In this document: positions 1 through 11,800 of the stretch, piece by piece | Layout: each line of letters starts with the position of its first letter | How positions within the stretch are numbered: the first letter of the stretch is position 1 | Assembly: GCA_947471745.1 (NCBI GenBank) | Contig: CANJKZ010000924.1 | Coordinates: forward strand, 248,001-312,000 | From: Closterium sp. Naga37s-1 | Taxonomy: Eukaryota > Streptophyta > Zygnematophyceae > Desmidiales > Closteriaceae | Length of the DNA stretch: 64,000 nt | Direction: 5' to 3' | Made by a program: the position numbers and the translations under genes | Notes under the pieces: generated by a model | Told to the model about the DNA's origin: nothing | Databases searched by the model: none | Seen by the model: only the letters and a program-made list of their open reading frames with translations

Positions 1-1814
1 GTAGTAACAGACAGACTCGTCGAACGTGATGTCCTGCGAAGCGAAGAACTGGTAGGTGACCGGGTCGTAGAACACCCAGCCGGAGGCATCCAAAGGGAAG
101 CCAAGAAAGACGCAGGCACGAGTGCGCGGAGACAACTTGTTCGCGCCAGGGCGCGAACGTGAGCCAGACAACCCCAGACGCGGAAGTCAGCTGCTACGCC
201 CGGAGAACCTGTCCAAAGGGAGACCGGCGTCACCCTTGGCCGTGCGTCACTGGGCCACAGGTTCAGCTGGTGCGCGGCGTAGCGGACTGCCTGGGGCCAC
301 AAGAACTGGGGGGCACCGGCATGGCACATGGAGGTCCGGGCAACCTCCATGACCAGGCCGATGCGTCGCTCGGCTACCCCGTTCTGTTGCGGTGATGCTG
401 GTAGCGTGTAAGACTGGATGATCCCCCGACCCTGACAGAACGTCTCCAGGCGAGTGGAAGAAAACTCACCACCACGGTCCGAGTGTAGGCGAAGCCCACA
501 CAGGCCCTGGGCGCCACCCCACGCTAGTAGCCACGGCTCGAGGACGGTAGGCACGTCGGCCTTCCGTCGCAAAGGGAAAACCGTGGTGTAGCGGGAGTAG
601 TCGTCCACCACAATCAGGAAGTAGCGCTCCTGACGTGGGCCAAGGACCGGAGAGGGGCCCCAGACGTCCAAGTGCAGGGTCTCGAAGGGAGCCGTGGTGG
701 GGGGGAACGAGGAGGAGTGAGGGGCAGCGCGCTGCCGACCCTCGACGCAAGGAGTGCACAGCGGCGCAGGCGAGCGGGGAAGCGGTGCAAGCGACCCTGG
801 GAGACCTGAGACCAGACGGTAACGTGCCATCCTACTGAGACGCGGGAACGACGGGTGACCTAGACGGTGGTGCCAGAGGACCGACGGGTGGGTGAGGGAC
901 CGACAGTCACACGACACAGCAGCTACCTGACCTGACCTGACCTGACCCGACTCAGTGTGGTGGGACCCAGTGTGTAGTGAGTACAGACCAGATCCCGGCT
1001 CTCTGTGGAATGTGGCCAGGGGCGCCCCAGTGGCACCGACAGTGCAGGAGGCAACAGGCTCGTCCAGTGGGAAAGTAGTGACTACGCCTAGGTCGTGAAG
1101 GTGACTGACACCCACCAGGTTCCTAGAGAACGAGGGGGTGTAGTAACCTGTAAGAAAACCTGAGGGAGCCGCCGGACACGGAAGAGTGGTGGTGCTGCTA
1201 GCAACTACACGTCCCACAGAGGGGTCAGCCAAGGCGACAGTGACTGGAGTGCGCAGTGGTGTGAGGTCGGTACAGTCGCGAAAGAAACAGCTGGACGCTC
1301 CAGAATCTAGGGTGAAGGAAAGCTGTGCAGTCTGTGGGGTCGCACCCGAACCAGCTACAAAGGCTAGTGCTAGACTAGTGGTAGCTGCAGCTTCTACACA
1401 AAGACCCTCAGAGGCGCCGGGACTGGAAACAACACACGCACCAAGACTGGAAACACAGGTCTCTACTCGTGCAGCCGGAAAGGGTCCTAGACCAGGCAGG
1501 TGAGACTCAACTGGTGCAGTAGTGCGCTGGCGAAGGCGCGAAGGCCAGTGCGGTGTAATAGCGTGAGGACTAAAACGCTCACGGTGGAGGTCGTCGAGTC
1601 GACGGTAGCAGCTGGACGCAGTGTGGTCAGGACTCCAGCAGGTAGTGCCAGCACCAGGGCCTGTCAGGGCCTGGTACCCGCAGGGGCCGACGTCTCGCCC
1701 ACTGCTAGCTGAGCCACTGCTGGGGGCGCCACACTTTGGACCCGCAGGCCCCCACTGACGGGAGTGCTGCGGCTGGCCCTGCTGCTGTAGAACCCTAGTA
1801 CATGCCATGTGAGC

Positions 1815-2450
1815 CTATGCTGCTGCTGGTTCTGCTGGGGGCAGCCTAAGCTGCTGCTGGTGCGCTGGGGGCAGCTGCTGAGAGGCAGCCTAGGCTGCTA
1901 CTGGTTCTCCAGGGGGCAGCCAATGCTGCTGCTAGTGCGCTGGCAGTTGCCTAAGCTGCTGCTGGTGCGCTGGCGGTAGCCTAAGCTGCTGCTGGTGCGC
2001 TGGGGGCAGCCTATGCTGCTGCTGGTTCGCTGGGGGCAGCCTATGCTGCTGCTGTTGGTGCTCTGGCGGCAGCCTATGCTGCTGCTGGTTCGCTGGGGGC
2101 AGCCTATGCTGCTTCTGGCTCTGCTGGGGGCAGCCTTAGCTGCTACTGGTTTTGCTGGGGGCAGCCAATGCTGCTGCTGGTGCGCTGGTGGCAGCCTATG
2201 CCGCTTCTGGTTCTGCTGGGGGCAGCCTACGCTGCTGCTGGTGCGCTGGGGGCAGCCTATGCTGCTGCTAGTGTGCTGGCGGCAGCCTATGCTGCTGCTG
2301 GTTCTGCTGGTTCTGCTGGTTCTGCTGGTTCTGCTGGTTCTGCTGGTTCTGCTGGTTCTGCTGGGGGCAGCCTACGTTGCTGCTGGTGCGCTGGGGGCAG
2401 CCTATGCTGCTGCTGGTGTAGCTGGCGGCAGTGTAATCGGCTGGGGCTAC
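1815..2450. repeat. Tandem repeat in the linker of copia A
   Basis: Imperfect units of about 24-40 bp built from GCAGCCTATGCTGCTGCTGG with variants repeat about 20 times. A run of GGTTCTGCT 9-mers lies at about 2298-2365. On the minus strand this falls where the intact relative has an Ala/Pro/Ser linker upstream of the protease, so it is best read as an expanded linker minisatellite. Confidence 0.75.
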
Positions 2451-2462
2451 TGACGGCGGGTG

Positions 2463-2935
2463 TGGTAGATCGTGGGGAGGCAGGTTTAAGGTGGGGAAGC
2501 TGTTAAGGCAGCGGGCTACGGGTGAGGCGGCGGTTCTGTGCAGTTCTGTGCGGTTATGTGCAGTACTGTGCGGTTCTGTGAGGTTCAATGCGGTGGAGAG
2601 GACTGGGTGGGGCAGCTGATTCCGGGTGAGGTGCCTGGAACGGGTGGGGCAGCAGGTTTCCAGGTGGGGCGGCGGTTGTCAGGTCTGGGGCGGTGGTTTT
2701 CAGGTGGGGAAGCTGTTAAGGCGGCGGTTCTATGCGGTTCTGTGCAGTTATGTGCAGTTCTGTGCGGTTCAATGCGGTGGAGAGGACTGGGTGGGGCGGC
2801 TGATCCCGAGTGAGGTGCCTGGAACGGGTGGGGCAGCAGGTTTCCAGGTGGGGCGGCGGTTGTCAGGTCTGGGGCGGCGGTTTTCAGGTGGGGAAGCTGT
2901 TAAGGCGGCGGTTCTGTGCGGTTCTGAGGGGGATT
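2463..2935. repeat. 184-bp tandem duplication in the copia A leader
   Basis: The block starting CGGTGGAGAGGACTGGGTGG at 2591 recurs at 2775, a period of exactly 184 bp, and a partial copy of its tail lies before it at about 2470-2560. Inside the unit, TTCTGTGCGG-type decamers repeat. It lies between the linker array and the LTR of copia A. Confidence 0.8.
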
Positions 2936-3340
2936 TCAGGTCTGGGGGGCGGTTACGACGGTGGGCTGCACGTGCGCGCGGCTACGACGTACTAGCGCGG
3001 AGCTGCGGGTGCGACTAAGGCTGCGCGCGCAGCTACGTGCGTTCGTCTGCTGCGCGCTAGAGGACTGGGGGGCAACACGCGGGGTAAAACGAGTGGGGCG
3101 CGGGGCTAAAAACCGAGTGACGCTCGGCAAAAAACGGGTGGGGCGCAGGGCAGAAACGGGTGACGCGCGATGTCGACGGGGGGCGCGACCTACTCGGGCT
3201 CTACGGGGCAGGGCGCTTCGGGCTATGGTTCGCTACGAGGCGCGCGGGTGGTGGGCCCATAGACTATCGAGAGAAATTTCGCCTAAGGGAAAAATCGCCT
3301 AGGGGAAAAATCGCCTAAGGGAAACCTAGCTCTATACCAT

Positions 3341-3470
3341 GTTACGATAAGAATGAATTGATAGAAAATGTGAAGTACAACCCTAGATATAGCAAACCCT
3401 AATCATGCAAGTAAGTAGAAATGTAACACCTAGACTAACCTAAACAACACATATAAAATATATGTTGACA
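3341..3470 (-). repeat. 5' LTR of copia A (130 bp)
   Basis: On the minus strand it begins TGTCAACATATATTTTATAT and ends CTTATCGTAACA, so it has TG...CA ends. It is followed directly by TGGTATAGAGC, a variant of the Met-tRNA primer-binding site. The start resembles the LTR at 40655 (TGTCAAAACATATTG). The matching 3' LTR would lie outside the window. Confidence 0.7.
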
Positions 3471-5936
3471 CTCAGTGCCAGAGACCTCGCCTACACTGCG
3501 TTGGACGGGGGAGGTTGGCGATGCGTCGGCGTTTCGGGTCTGGGGCGCGCTCTCCCTTGTTCGCGATACCACCGCAAGCAAGCTCTCTCCTCGCACTCTC
3601 CGCTGCGTCTTCCTTGGCTTCCCCACCGATGCCCCGCCCTGGCAGTTTTACCACCCTGTCTCGCGCCGGGTCCTGTCTTCACAGGACGTCACCTTTGACG
3701 AGTCGGCCTGCTTCTACCGTCTCCACCCGCACACGTCTTCCCCGCTCTCCCCGCCACCCCTCTTCCTAGTCCCAGGTCCTCCTCCGGTAGACCCCCTCCC
3801 CCCGCAGGGTCCTGCTCCCTCATGTGTGTCTCAGGTCGACCCACCCTCCTTGGTTGAGCCGTTCGAGGTCTCCTCTGACACCTGTGGGCCCAGCTGAGGG
3901 GGGTGACCCCGCGGCTGACAACACGGCGACGACTCGCCGCTCCCCGCGCTTGGCGACCCCTCCTGGTTTTCCGCGTCGGCCGTCTTCGCCGCCTCCGCAG
4001 CCTGTCGCTGTGGGCTCTGGTGATTCTGGGGGTGCTGAGTCTGAGGGTGCCGGTTCTGGGGGTGTTGAGTCTGGGGGTGCCGGTTCTGGGGGTGCTGGTT
4101 CTGGGGGTGCTAGAGCTGCTGGTGCTGGAGGTGCTGCTGGTGCTGGAGGTACTGGAGCTGTTGGTGTTGGAGGTGATGCTGGTGCTGGAGGTACTAGAGC
4201 TGCTGGAGCTGGAGGTGCTGCTGGTGCTGGGGGTGCTGGAGCTGCTGGTGCTCGAGGTACTAGAGCTGGAGGTGCTGGAGGTACTGGAGCTGGAGGTGCT
4301 GGAGATACTGGAGCTGGAGGTGCTGGAGGTGCTAGAGCTGCTGGTGCTGGAGGTACTGGAGCTGGAGGTGCTGGAGGTGCTAGAGCTGCTGGTGCTGGAG
4401 GTACTGGAGCTGCTGGTGCTGGAGGTGCTGGAGCTGGAGGTGCTGGAGCTACTGGAGCTGGAGGTGCTGGAGGTGCTGGAGCTACTGAAACTGGAGGTGC
4501 TACAGTTGCTGGTGCACGAGGTGCTGGAGGTGCTAGTGCTGGAGATGCTGGAGCTGCTGGTGCTCGAGGTACTGGAGCTGGAGGTGCTGGAGGTGCTAGA
4601 GCTGCTGGTGCTGGAGGTACTGGAGCTACAGGTGCTGGAGGTGCTGGAGCTGGTGGTGCTGGAGCTACTGGAGCTGGAGGTGCTAGAACTGCTGGTGCTG
4701 GAGGTGCTGGAGGTGCTGGTGCTGGAGGTGCTGGTGCTGGAGGTGCTGGAGCTGCTGGTGCTCGAGGTACTGGAGCTGGAGGTGCTGGATGTACTGGAGC
4801 TGGAGGTGCTGGAGGTGCTAGAGCTGCTGGTGCTGGAGGTGCTGGAGATATTGGTGCTGGAGGTGCTGGAGCTGGAGGTACTGGGCGTGCTGGAGGTGCT
4901 GGAGCTGCTGGAGCGGCTGACGGTACAGGTACTTTGCTGCGCCGACCGTTTTTCTACCCGCAGCCGCAGTCGTCCCTCCCACCACCTGACTCGGCCCTTC
5001 GCCAGGTTCTTAGTCTCCCATCTTCCACTGGCCTCACTCCACCTCTTCTGTGTCCACCGACAGACCAGTCTCAGCTACAGCTACTGCCTGGCACCCCGCT
5101 GCCTTCTCCTGCTCCTCACACTGAGGTGACTGCGTCCCTGACTGCGCGTTGTGAGCCTGAGACTCGTGCTTCCACACCTGTTCGTGCTCGTCGTGACCCA
5201 CGTCCTCGTCCTCCTGCTGTCCCAGGAACTCACGTTATGGAACTTCGTCCTTCCTCTGTTCCACAGCGTGTTGCCCTGCCGTCTCCTTCTGCGTCCTCTC
5301 TTCCTGACGTTCCTGACCCTGAGTCTGACCGTGCTTGTGCTGCCAGTCCTACTGTCACTCGTCTCCTCGCTACTGTCGTCACTGACCCTGACTTTGAGTC
5401 TACTGCTGCGTTTGCCCTAGTCACTGAGCTAGTCGACTTTACTGCTAGGAGTCGTCTCGACTACGTTGCGAGTCTTGTTACCGCGTCTGAGTCCGTCTGT
5501 CCTCCGTTCGTCGGGGGTGAGCTTGCCCTTGGCTGTGACGTCCTTGAGGACAAGCAGTTTGAGCTTGAGTGTCCCGCGGCCGCTTTACCTCGTTGTCCAT
5601 GCTGCTTTGCCCTGAGGGAGACCCGGATGCACTTGACATCCCCACCCCGCACTCTTACGGAGAGGCGATCACGGGTGAGTACTCCTCTCAGTGGCAGACA
5701 GCCATGGGTGCAGTGATGGCTTCCTGGAAGTCCACAGGCACCTACGTCGACGAGGTTCCCCCTCCTGGGGCGAACATAGTCGATGGCATGTGGAATTTCA
5801 GAGTGAAGCGGCCGCCGGGTTCTCCGCCTGCCTTCAAGGCGCGTTACGTTGCTCGAGGCTTCAGTCAGCGACAGGGGGTCGACTTCTTCCAAACCTTCCT
5901 CTCCACACTCACGTTTCCTAGCCAAAACCCTAGGTA
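3471..5936 (+). mobile_element. Ty1/copia element B, broken internal fragment
   Basis: It starts inside the integrase C-terminal region (motif ETSPTLRW, then RTLRCVFLGFPTDAP) directly at the outer LTR edge of copia A. It continues through an expanded Gly/Ala linker and ends inside the N-terminal part of reverse transcriptase (YVARGFSQRQGVDFFQTF). Several breaks are present and both ends are missing. Parts and order match the element at 40.7-47.9 kb, so all belong to one family. The left part of B presumably lies beyond copia A, outside the window. Confidence 0.85.
4020..4915 (+). repeat. Gly/Ala-coding minisatellite in the copia B linker
   Basis: About 900 bp of 9-bp-like units (GGTGCTGGA, GGTACTGGA, GCTGCTGGT) encode a collagen-like Gly-Ala-Gly-Gly run between the integrase and reverse transcriptase parts. 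The relatives at 45.1-45.6 kb and 31.8-32.3 kb carry different Ala/Gly/Pro-rich arrays in their linker and leader positions, so these spacers vary strongly in length. Confidence 0.85.
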
Positions 5937-6901
5937 ACTAAGCAGTGAGTTATGAGCCTAATTTGACATGGTATTCAGAGCAGGCTCGTTCCTAGAGCCT
6001 TCATCTTTGGGCCCACCATTAGCTTCCGCTATGGCGCAGTCCGTCAAGCTGCCCGTCGCACGCCCAGGGCGAGCGTCGGTTTCTGCCCGTCGCGCGCCCT
6101 GGGCGCGCGTCGGTTCCTGCCCGATGCGCGCCCCGGCTGCGCGTCGGTTCCTGCCCGTCGCGCGCCCCGGGCGCGCGTCGGTTTCTGCCCGTCGCGCGCC
6201 TCGAGCGCGCGACGGTTTCTGCCTGCCCGCGCGCCCTGCAGTCGCGCGCGCAGCTCATACCCCGCCCCCCCCCCCCCTTCTCCTCCATCTCCCTGCTGCG
6301 CGTGCAGCAGTTTGGGGGGGGGGAGGGGGGGAGAGGGTGTGAGGGGGTGGCGGATGTGTTTTAGCAACAGCAGCTGCCGCCACGCCTCCTCCTCTCTCAC
6401 GGATGCGCCTGCTGCTGTGGGGGGAGGGTGAGGGGTGGCGGACGTGTTTCAGCTTCAGCCGCCTCCCCGTGTTTCAGCAGCAGCCGCCTCCCCGTGTTTC
6501 AGCAGCAGCCGCCTCCCCGTGTTTCAGCAATAGCCGCCTCCTACTGCCACACCTACTGCAGTGGGGGAGGAGGGTGAGGGGGTGGCGGGAGTGAAGTCTT
6601 CCTACCACCGCCGCACCTGCCGCCGGTGCCTCTGCCACCGTACACCTACTGTGCTATTCTGATCTGGTGTCTCTGCACGTGGCTCCCACTGCAGGCAGTT
6701 AGGGGGTGTGTTAGAAATTATATATTTCTGACAACACTACGTGCGATCAACCTGAGAAGATCCTATATACTGTCATTTCAGGTTGTAACAGATCCCACGT
6801 GAACGTTGTTCGGCTGTGTTCGCCTTATTGAGAGCTTCAGTTTGGTATGTTTAAATTTGAATTTCATTTTTAACATTTTATTGGCGCATGCGGCGCGCGC
6901 A
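5937..6901 (+). mobile_element. LTR-element remnant C: primer-binding site, leader, possible 3' LTR start
   Basis: TGGTATTCAGAGC at 5969-5981 matches a Met-tRNA primer-binding site and follows an ACA end, as at the LTR/PBS joints of the other copia copies. The leader has the same GC-rich style and contains tandem units. No gag or pol is recognisable. AGGGGGTG at 6701-6708 looks like a polypurine tract, and TGTTAGAAATTATATATTTC starting at 6709 looks like an LTR start. The 3' LTR end cannot be placed because the hAT element interrupts this stretch. Old and broken. Confidence 0.45.
6056..6540 (+). repeat. Two short tandem arrays in the remnant C leader
   Basis: At 6056-6235 units of about 36 bp with the core GTCGCGCGCCC...GCGTCGGTTTCTGCCC repeat about five times. 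At 6458-6540 a 24-bp unit (CAGCAGCCGCCTCCCCGTGT plus TTCA) repeats three to four times. Confidence 0.8.
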
Positions 6902-7547
6902 CAGGGCTGACGTTTCAAAAAAAACCAGTCTGAAATTTTTTGGGGTAAAAAAAAAAAAATGTCTGAGGCATATTTTCCAAGGAAATATTACTCTGGTTTT
7001 TCAGGTTTCAAAAACCAAGTCTGAAGTACTTGGCAATGCAAAATCACTTATACCATACCACTGCTACCTACAAGAGAGGATATGTGACTGCAATCGGTGG
7101 TGTCACACCGCCATGCCCGTCCCACAGCACTGCTGTGCCGTGCAGGTCGCATCGCAGCGCGAATAGACCTGACTGCCCCAGCACACTGCTGCTGAATTCC
7201 CCCCTGCTGAATTTCCCCATGCTGCGTGGCAGCAGCAATTTTGCCACGGGTGGCAGAATCAGCGCCCCAATTTGGCGCCCCATAGAAAAACGGGTGGCGA
7301 AAAATGCCAAGTGCAGAAATTTCGTAGAAAGTATAGAGTAGCATCTCAGGGTCCGTCCGTACTCTCTGTAGACAAAAGACCCATAATTCGCTAAGTCACT
7401 ACTCTGATTTTCTCAGTATTCATAAAAAGGTAAGTCTGAAGCACTCATGTTTGAAAATTGGGCAACTCTGAAAAATCAGGATTACTAGGAAAAATAGTCT
7501 GAAATTTCAGACAATCAGACTAAAATAGTCTGATAACGTCAGCCCTG
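6902..7547. mobile_element. Non-autonomous hAT-type DNA transposon (646 bp)
   Basis: The ends are inverted repeats. The left end reads CAGGGCTGACGTT, and the reverse complement of the right end reads CAGGGCTGACGTTATCAGAC, so 13 bp are identical. Subterminal CAGTCTGAAATTT-like blocks are shared inward. The element is flanked on both sides by the same 8 bp, CGCGCGCA (6894-6901 and 7548-7555), the target-duplication length of hAT elements, and CAGGG ends are common in that superfamily. No transposase reading frame is present, so it would need enzyme supplied in trans. The flanking sequence is CG-rich, which lowers the weight of the 8-bp match slightly. Confidence 0.78.
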
Positions 7548-8895
7548 CGCGCGCACCCCCCTAAAATTTTATGTTTTTTAGGTGCGCATGCGCTTATATC
7601 CGGGGTGATACGGTAGGTCGTTTCATATTCCTAAAAACCTATGTATGTCTTTGTTATAGTTACTTCAGTCATTTTACAATCACACTTCCACTGCAATATC
7701 ATCCTGTGATCAACCCGAGACGATCCTGGCAAAGTCCCCCATGAGATTGCAACACATTACATTCCATTGGCCCACAATGTTTTATTTCATATATTTTCTC
7801 TTGCATGCTATATCATGCTTCTCTTTGTTTGCCAATATCATTCAATTTCCAACACATCTCTTAGCCAAAGTTGAAAATATTATAAGGATACTTGGATATT
7901 CTAGTAGTTAATGACTTTAGGCCAAAGGCCTAACGAAGTGTAGGAAATCTTCAGGTTCAACGATCCTGGGCTGCTTACACTTTCCCACATTTGTGGGGTC
8001 CACGTCTTCAAATGTGTGGCACGGAAATCCACCGTGTCAAAAATCGAAATCTCATCTCTCTTCTTTCTCCACCTGGCGACAGATCACAGGCTGCTTCAAC
8101 GGGAGAAATGACCCAGAAAATCAGGCAACCTGTGACGTTACCCAGATTCACGCGAACCAAGTGTAGAAGGAGCTTTGCGTTCGCCGTAACATGATGCCAT
8201 CCTGTGATTCGTGTCCCATGAAATCATGAAGACATGCTTCTCCAGAAGCACACGCCACCTTGAGATTCGTCCGGATCACACAGAGCGCGCCGCTGCCTCC
8301 CTTCCCCAGACAAGAGCCACATATTTTCGCATAACCTCCGCATAACCTCCATCTCACTGCAACGCTCCAAACCATCACGTAACATGCTACACCACTTAAT
8401 ACCACCTGCGCTAGGAGAGTCCCTTCCAGTCAACCAGAATCTTCTCATTGAACAGGGAAGGCTTGAGGTATCTTTCCATCTCCTGCGTGCAGCCTCCCGC
8501 ATGGACGAGATTTGATGGCCCGTTTGCGTTCATCCTCCGCGCTTCCTCCAGCTTCCTGAAGCTCTTTTGCAATTGTGTGGTTAGATCTGGACATTGAAGC
8601 TAACACCAGTTACTGTCCAAGATATCACCCTTCACATACAGGAGAAGCGGAGCCAACACTTGCACCCACGCTTTCAAGTTTCCTGATACTGTATTTTGAC
8701 CTCGCTCCTTTTCGCGTTCCGCTTCGCGATCGTCTCTTGTGACATTGTCGAAGCGCCTTTGCATGGTTATAGGGTGATTCCAGTCTGCAGAGCACACCGA
8801 CAAACATTTGCACAGTCCTGATGCGACCGCTCATGTAGCTTATCCCTGACCTTTAGAAAATAGCGTGAGTTTGCAACGCCGAGCACCAGGCAGCC
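7548..8895. other. Intergenic stretch upstream of LETM1
   Basis: AT-richer than its surroundings. The part up to about 7870 may be the rest of the LTR interrupted by the hAT element: GATCAACC-GAGA-GATCCT occurs at 6747 and again at 7709. No gene, RNA gene or clear TATA box is visible. The last few hundred bases presumably hold the LETM1 promoter and 5' UTR. Confidence 0.5.
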
Positions 8896-11800
8896 ATGGC
8901 TACGCGTCAAGGTCTCAAGCATCTCGCAGGTGCCAGGCGCTCGGCTTCTCGTCGCCTATCAGCGGCTCCGATTTCGAAAGCGCTAGAATCCTTGCAGAGC
9001 ACGCCTGCTAGGTCTACCGAAAACTGTCGTCCATTTTCGACGGTATCGGCGCATTCATTGAAGGATGAATCTCAAGCTTCGGATTCGAATCTCACTACCC
9101 TGCAGCACGCTCGGGGGCCGACAATCCCGATACCTGGGACTGCTGGTTTTGAAGACGCAAAGCCAATGCCTGACCATGGTGTCTTGTCCGACCATTTCTC
9201 GCCGGAATCGCATCAGCCTTTCAGAACAGCCAAATCTTTGGGTTTTGGGAGCTTCGGAACTCCTAGTCTTTTAAGAGATCAGGGTAGTGCACCGTCCGGA
9301 CAAAAATCGCTGCTTCCCGCATCAGCGGCTGCCATTCTTACTCCTGCAAGCTCCCGCGATCGCTCCTCGGGGATACGTAGACGCGGCCGGACAGCACTAG
9401 ACTATCAGTCAGTCAGGGATCAATTTCATTCCAGCGATCACGTTCCCGGGAATCCAACACGAGGAGGTGTTCTGACTAGATCGCCCGGGGATTCTTTCTC
9501 AATAGGCGCGCCCATTCCGCACAGCACGGTCACTGCAAGCTCTACTCGCTTCAGACGTCACGTATCCACCTCCCCGAGATCATCCGCATTGCCCGGACAT
9601 GGGTTGCCGGCTAGTTCCGTGCGAGCCGAGTCTGGAGCATCATCCACCACCGCATCTGCAGCAGCAGCAGGCTTTTCAACCGATTCTGGAGGAAGAGGAT
9701 CAGGGGTTTCAGCTGCAACACCAGCGCAATCGGCTCCTGCAGGCTCGGGAGCGCACGGTCCTTCCGGAGGTGCCACCAGCGCGGATCGCGCAGCGCGGAT
9801 TGCGGGCGAGGAGCTAGCGGAGGAGTGCGACGAGGCGGTGGAGGACCTCGGTGAGGTGCGCGCCCGCGTGAGAGCGACGAGAGAAGCCGTCAGCAAGGGC
9901 CGCGGGGTCGTCCGCGCGTCGCTGCTCCTCGTGCTCGCCGTGCTGTCGCGCACGTGGCAGCTGCTGCTGGCCGTGCCACGTGGCATCTCGTCCGTGGCTC
10001 GCATGTCAGCCGCGGATTGGTCCGGGACGTTCAAGGGTTTGTGGAAGGCGATCAAGCACGGCGCACACCATTACTGGGTGGGATCCAAGCTCCTGTGGGC
10101 TGATATCAGGATCAGCTCGCGTCTCATGCTGAAAGCGGCGAACGGGAAAGCGCTGACGAGGAGGGAGAGGCAGCAGCTGACTCGCACGTCGGCGGATATC
10201 TTCAGGCTCGTGCCGTTTGCCGTGTTTGTGATCGTGCCGTTCCTGGAGTTCCTGCTTCCGCTGGCGCTAAGGCTCTTCCCCAACATGCTGCCGTCGACTT
10301 TCCAAGACAAGAACAAGGAAGAGGTAAGATCACTGGTAGGACACCCTGCTGGTACCGCGTGCATTTTGAATGTCCGTCGAATGTCCTCGTCCCTTTGCCT
10401 CCGTTCGCCCCCTCTTCCTCCCCCCTTCCCCCCTTCCCCCCCACCCCCCCCCCCCCCCCCCCTCTTCCCCCCCTCCCCTTCACGTAACCCCCCCTTCCTC
10501 TACCCTTATCCCTTCTTGCCTTACTCTCGCATTCGTTCTTTCTCTTTTCACTCGATAGTTGCTTTTGCATTTTTCAGCAAGACTGGTAACACTCACGGCG
10601 TTGGCGAAACCAAAATTCCTTGTCTGTGCCGCGTTACGTACGTCCCTCGCACTTGTTCCCTCCACATCCCCCTCCTCCTCGCCCTCCCCCTCCTCCGCCT
10701 CCTCCCCCGTCTCCGCAACCCCCCACCCTCCCCATTGTGCGCGCGAGCAGGAGAAGCTGAAGCGGCGGCTGCAGGCGCGGCTGGAGATGGCACGATTCCT
10801 GCAGGGCACGGTGGGCGAGATGGCCAAGGAGGTGAAGAGCCGCCGGTCGGGCGAGGTCAAGCGCACGGCGGAGGAGCTGCAGAAGTTCATGAAGAAGGTG
10901 AGTGCGTTAGCTCGTCGGGGGGGGGAGGATGGGGGTACAGGGTGTGGGGTCGAAAGAGGGTGTGTGTGTTGAGGAGGGGGAGGGGGGGTTCGAAGAGTGT
11001 GTGTGGGCGGGGGCTGGGGCAGGGGAGGGGGGAAGGGGTTTGAGAGAGACCGGGGTTGTTGGGAGGGATTGCATGGGACGGATGGAGTAAGGTGGGTGGG
11101 TTGAGGGGAGGATGGGGTTGTCTGTAAGGTTATGATGGAGGGATCTATGGCTTGCTACTTGCAGACGCCATTCAAGATCCAGGGGATGAAGAAAAGACTG
11201 AATCTGGTGAATACGCACACTGAACTAGTTGAATTTGCGTCCAATCGTGGTCTTCATTGTCCCAAACGAGACATCAGACGAGGGTTATAATTGTGCTGAT
11301 CAATGCTCTGCGCGCGGTGATTGTTTGCTGCTGTTGCTTGGTGGTGTGCTGGGTGACTGGTGGTGCGAGCAGGTGAACACGGGAGGGCGCGTGACGAATG
11401 AGGAGATTGTGGCGTTTGCGTCGCTCTTCAATGATGAGCTCACACTCGATAACATGTCCAGGTGAGTGCTTGTGTCGCCCCTATGTGAGTGCGTGTGTGG
11501 CATGGTAGCTTGTCCGCATAAATGCTCGTAGCCTCCCACTTGCACAATCTGCTATCAAGTGTTTATTATCACCCATGGCTGTCGGAGTGTTAGGGGACCA
11601 GGGCTTAAAGACCAAGGGGTTTTGTGCTTTATCTGCCTCGTGCAATGCAAAAGCCAGTACTTGGGAATTCACCACAAATATCACCATTGCCATCACTATG
11701 ACGTCACGATCGGCATCACCATTGACGTCACTGTTGACATTGCCATTCACCCTCTCCCTCCCTCTGTGCACACACACACTTTCTCCATCCGCACACACAC

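Larger units (their letters stand above)
1..3470 (-). mobile_element. Ty1/copia LTR retrotransposon A, broken, running off the left edge
   Basis: Read on the minus strand, the left edge matches the post-integrase part of the better-preserved copia element at 40.7-47.9 kb (the FDES-CYY motif). Integrase core (roughly 0.2-0.7 kb), gag-pre-integrase (about 0.75-0.9 kb) and protease (about 1.2-1.45 kb) sequences follow in copia order. An Ala/Pro-rich linker has become a tandem array near 1.8-2.45 kb. No gag is recognisable before the leader. A primer-binding site of the initiator-Met tRNA type lies next to the LTR at 3341-3470. The coding region carries many breaks, so this is an old copy. Its outer LTR edge abuts a plus-strand copia fragment, which suggests it was inserted into that element. 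Confidence 0.8.
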
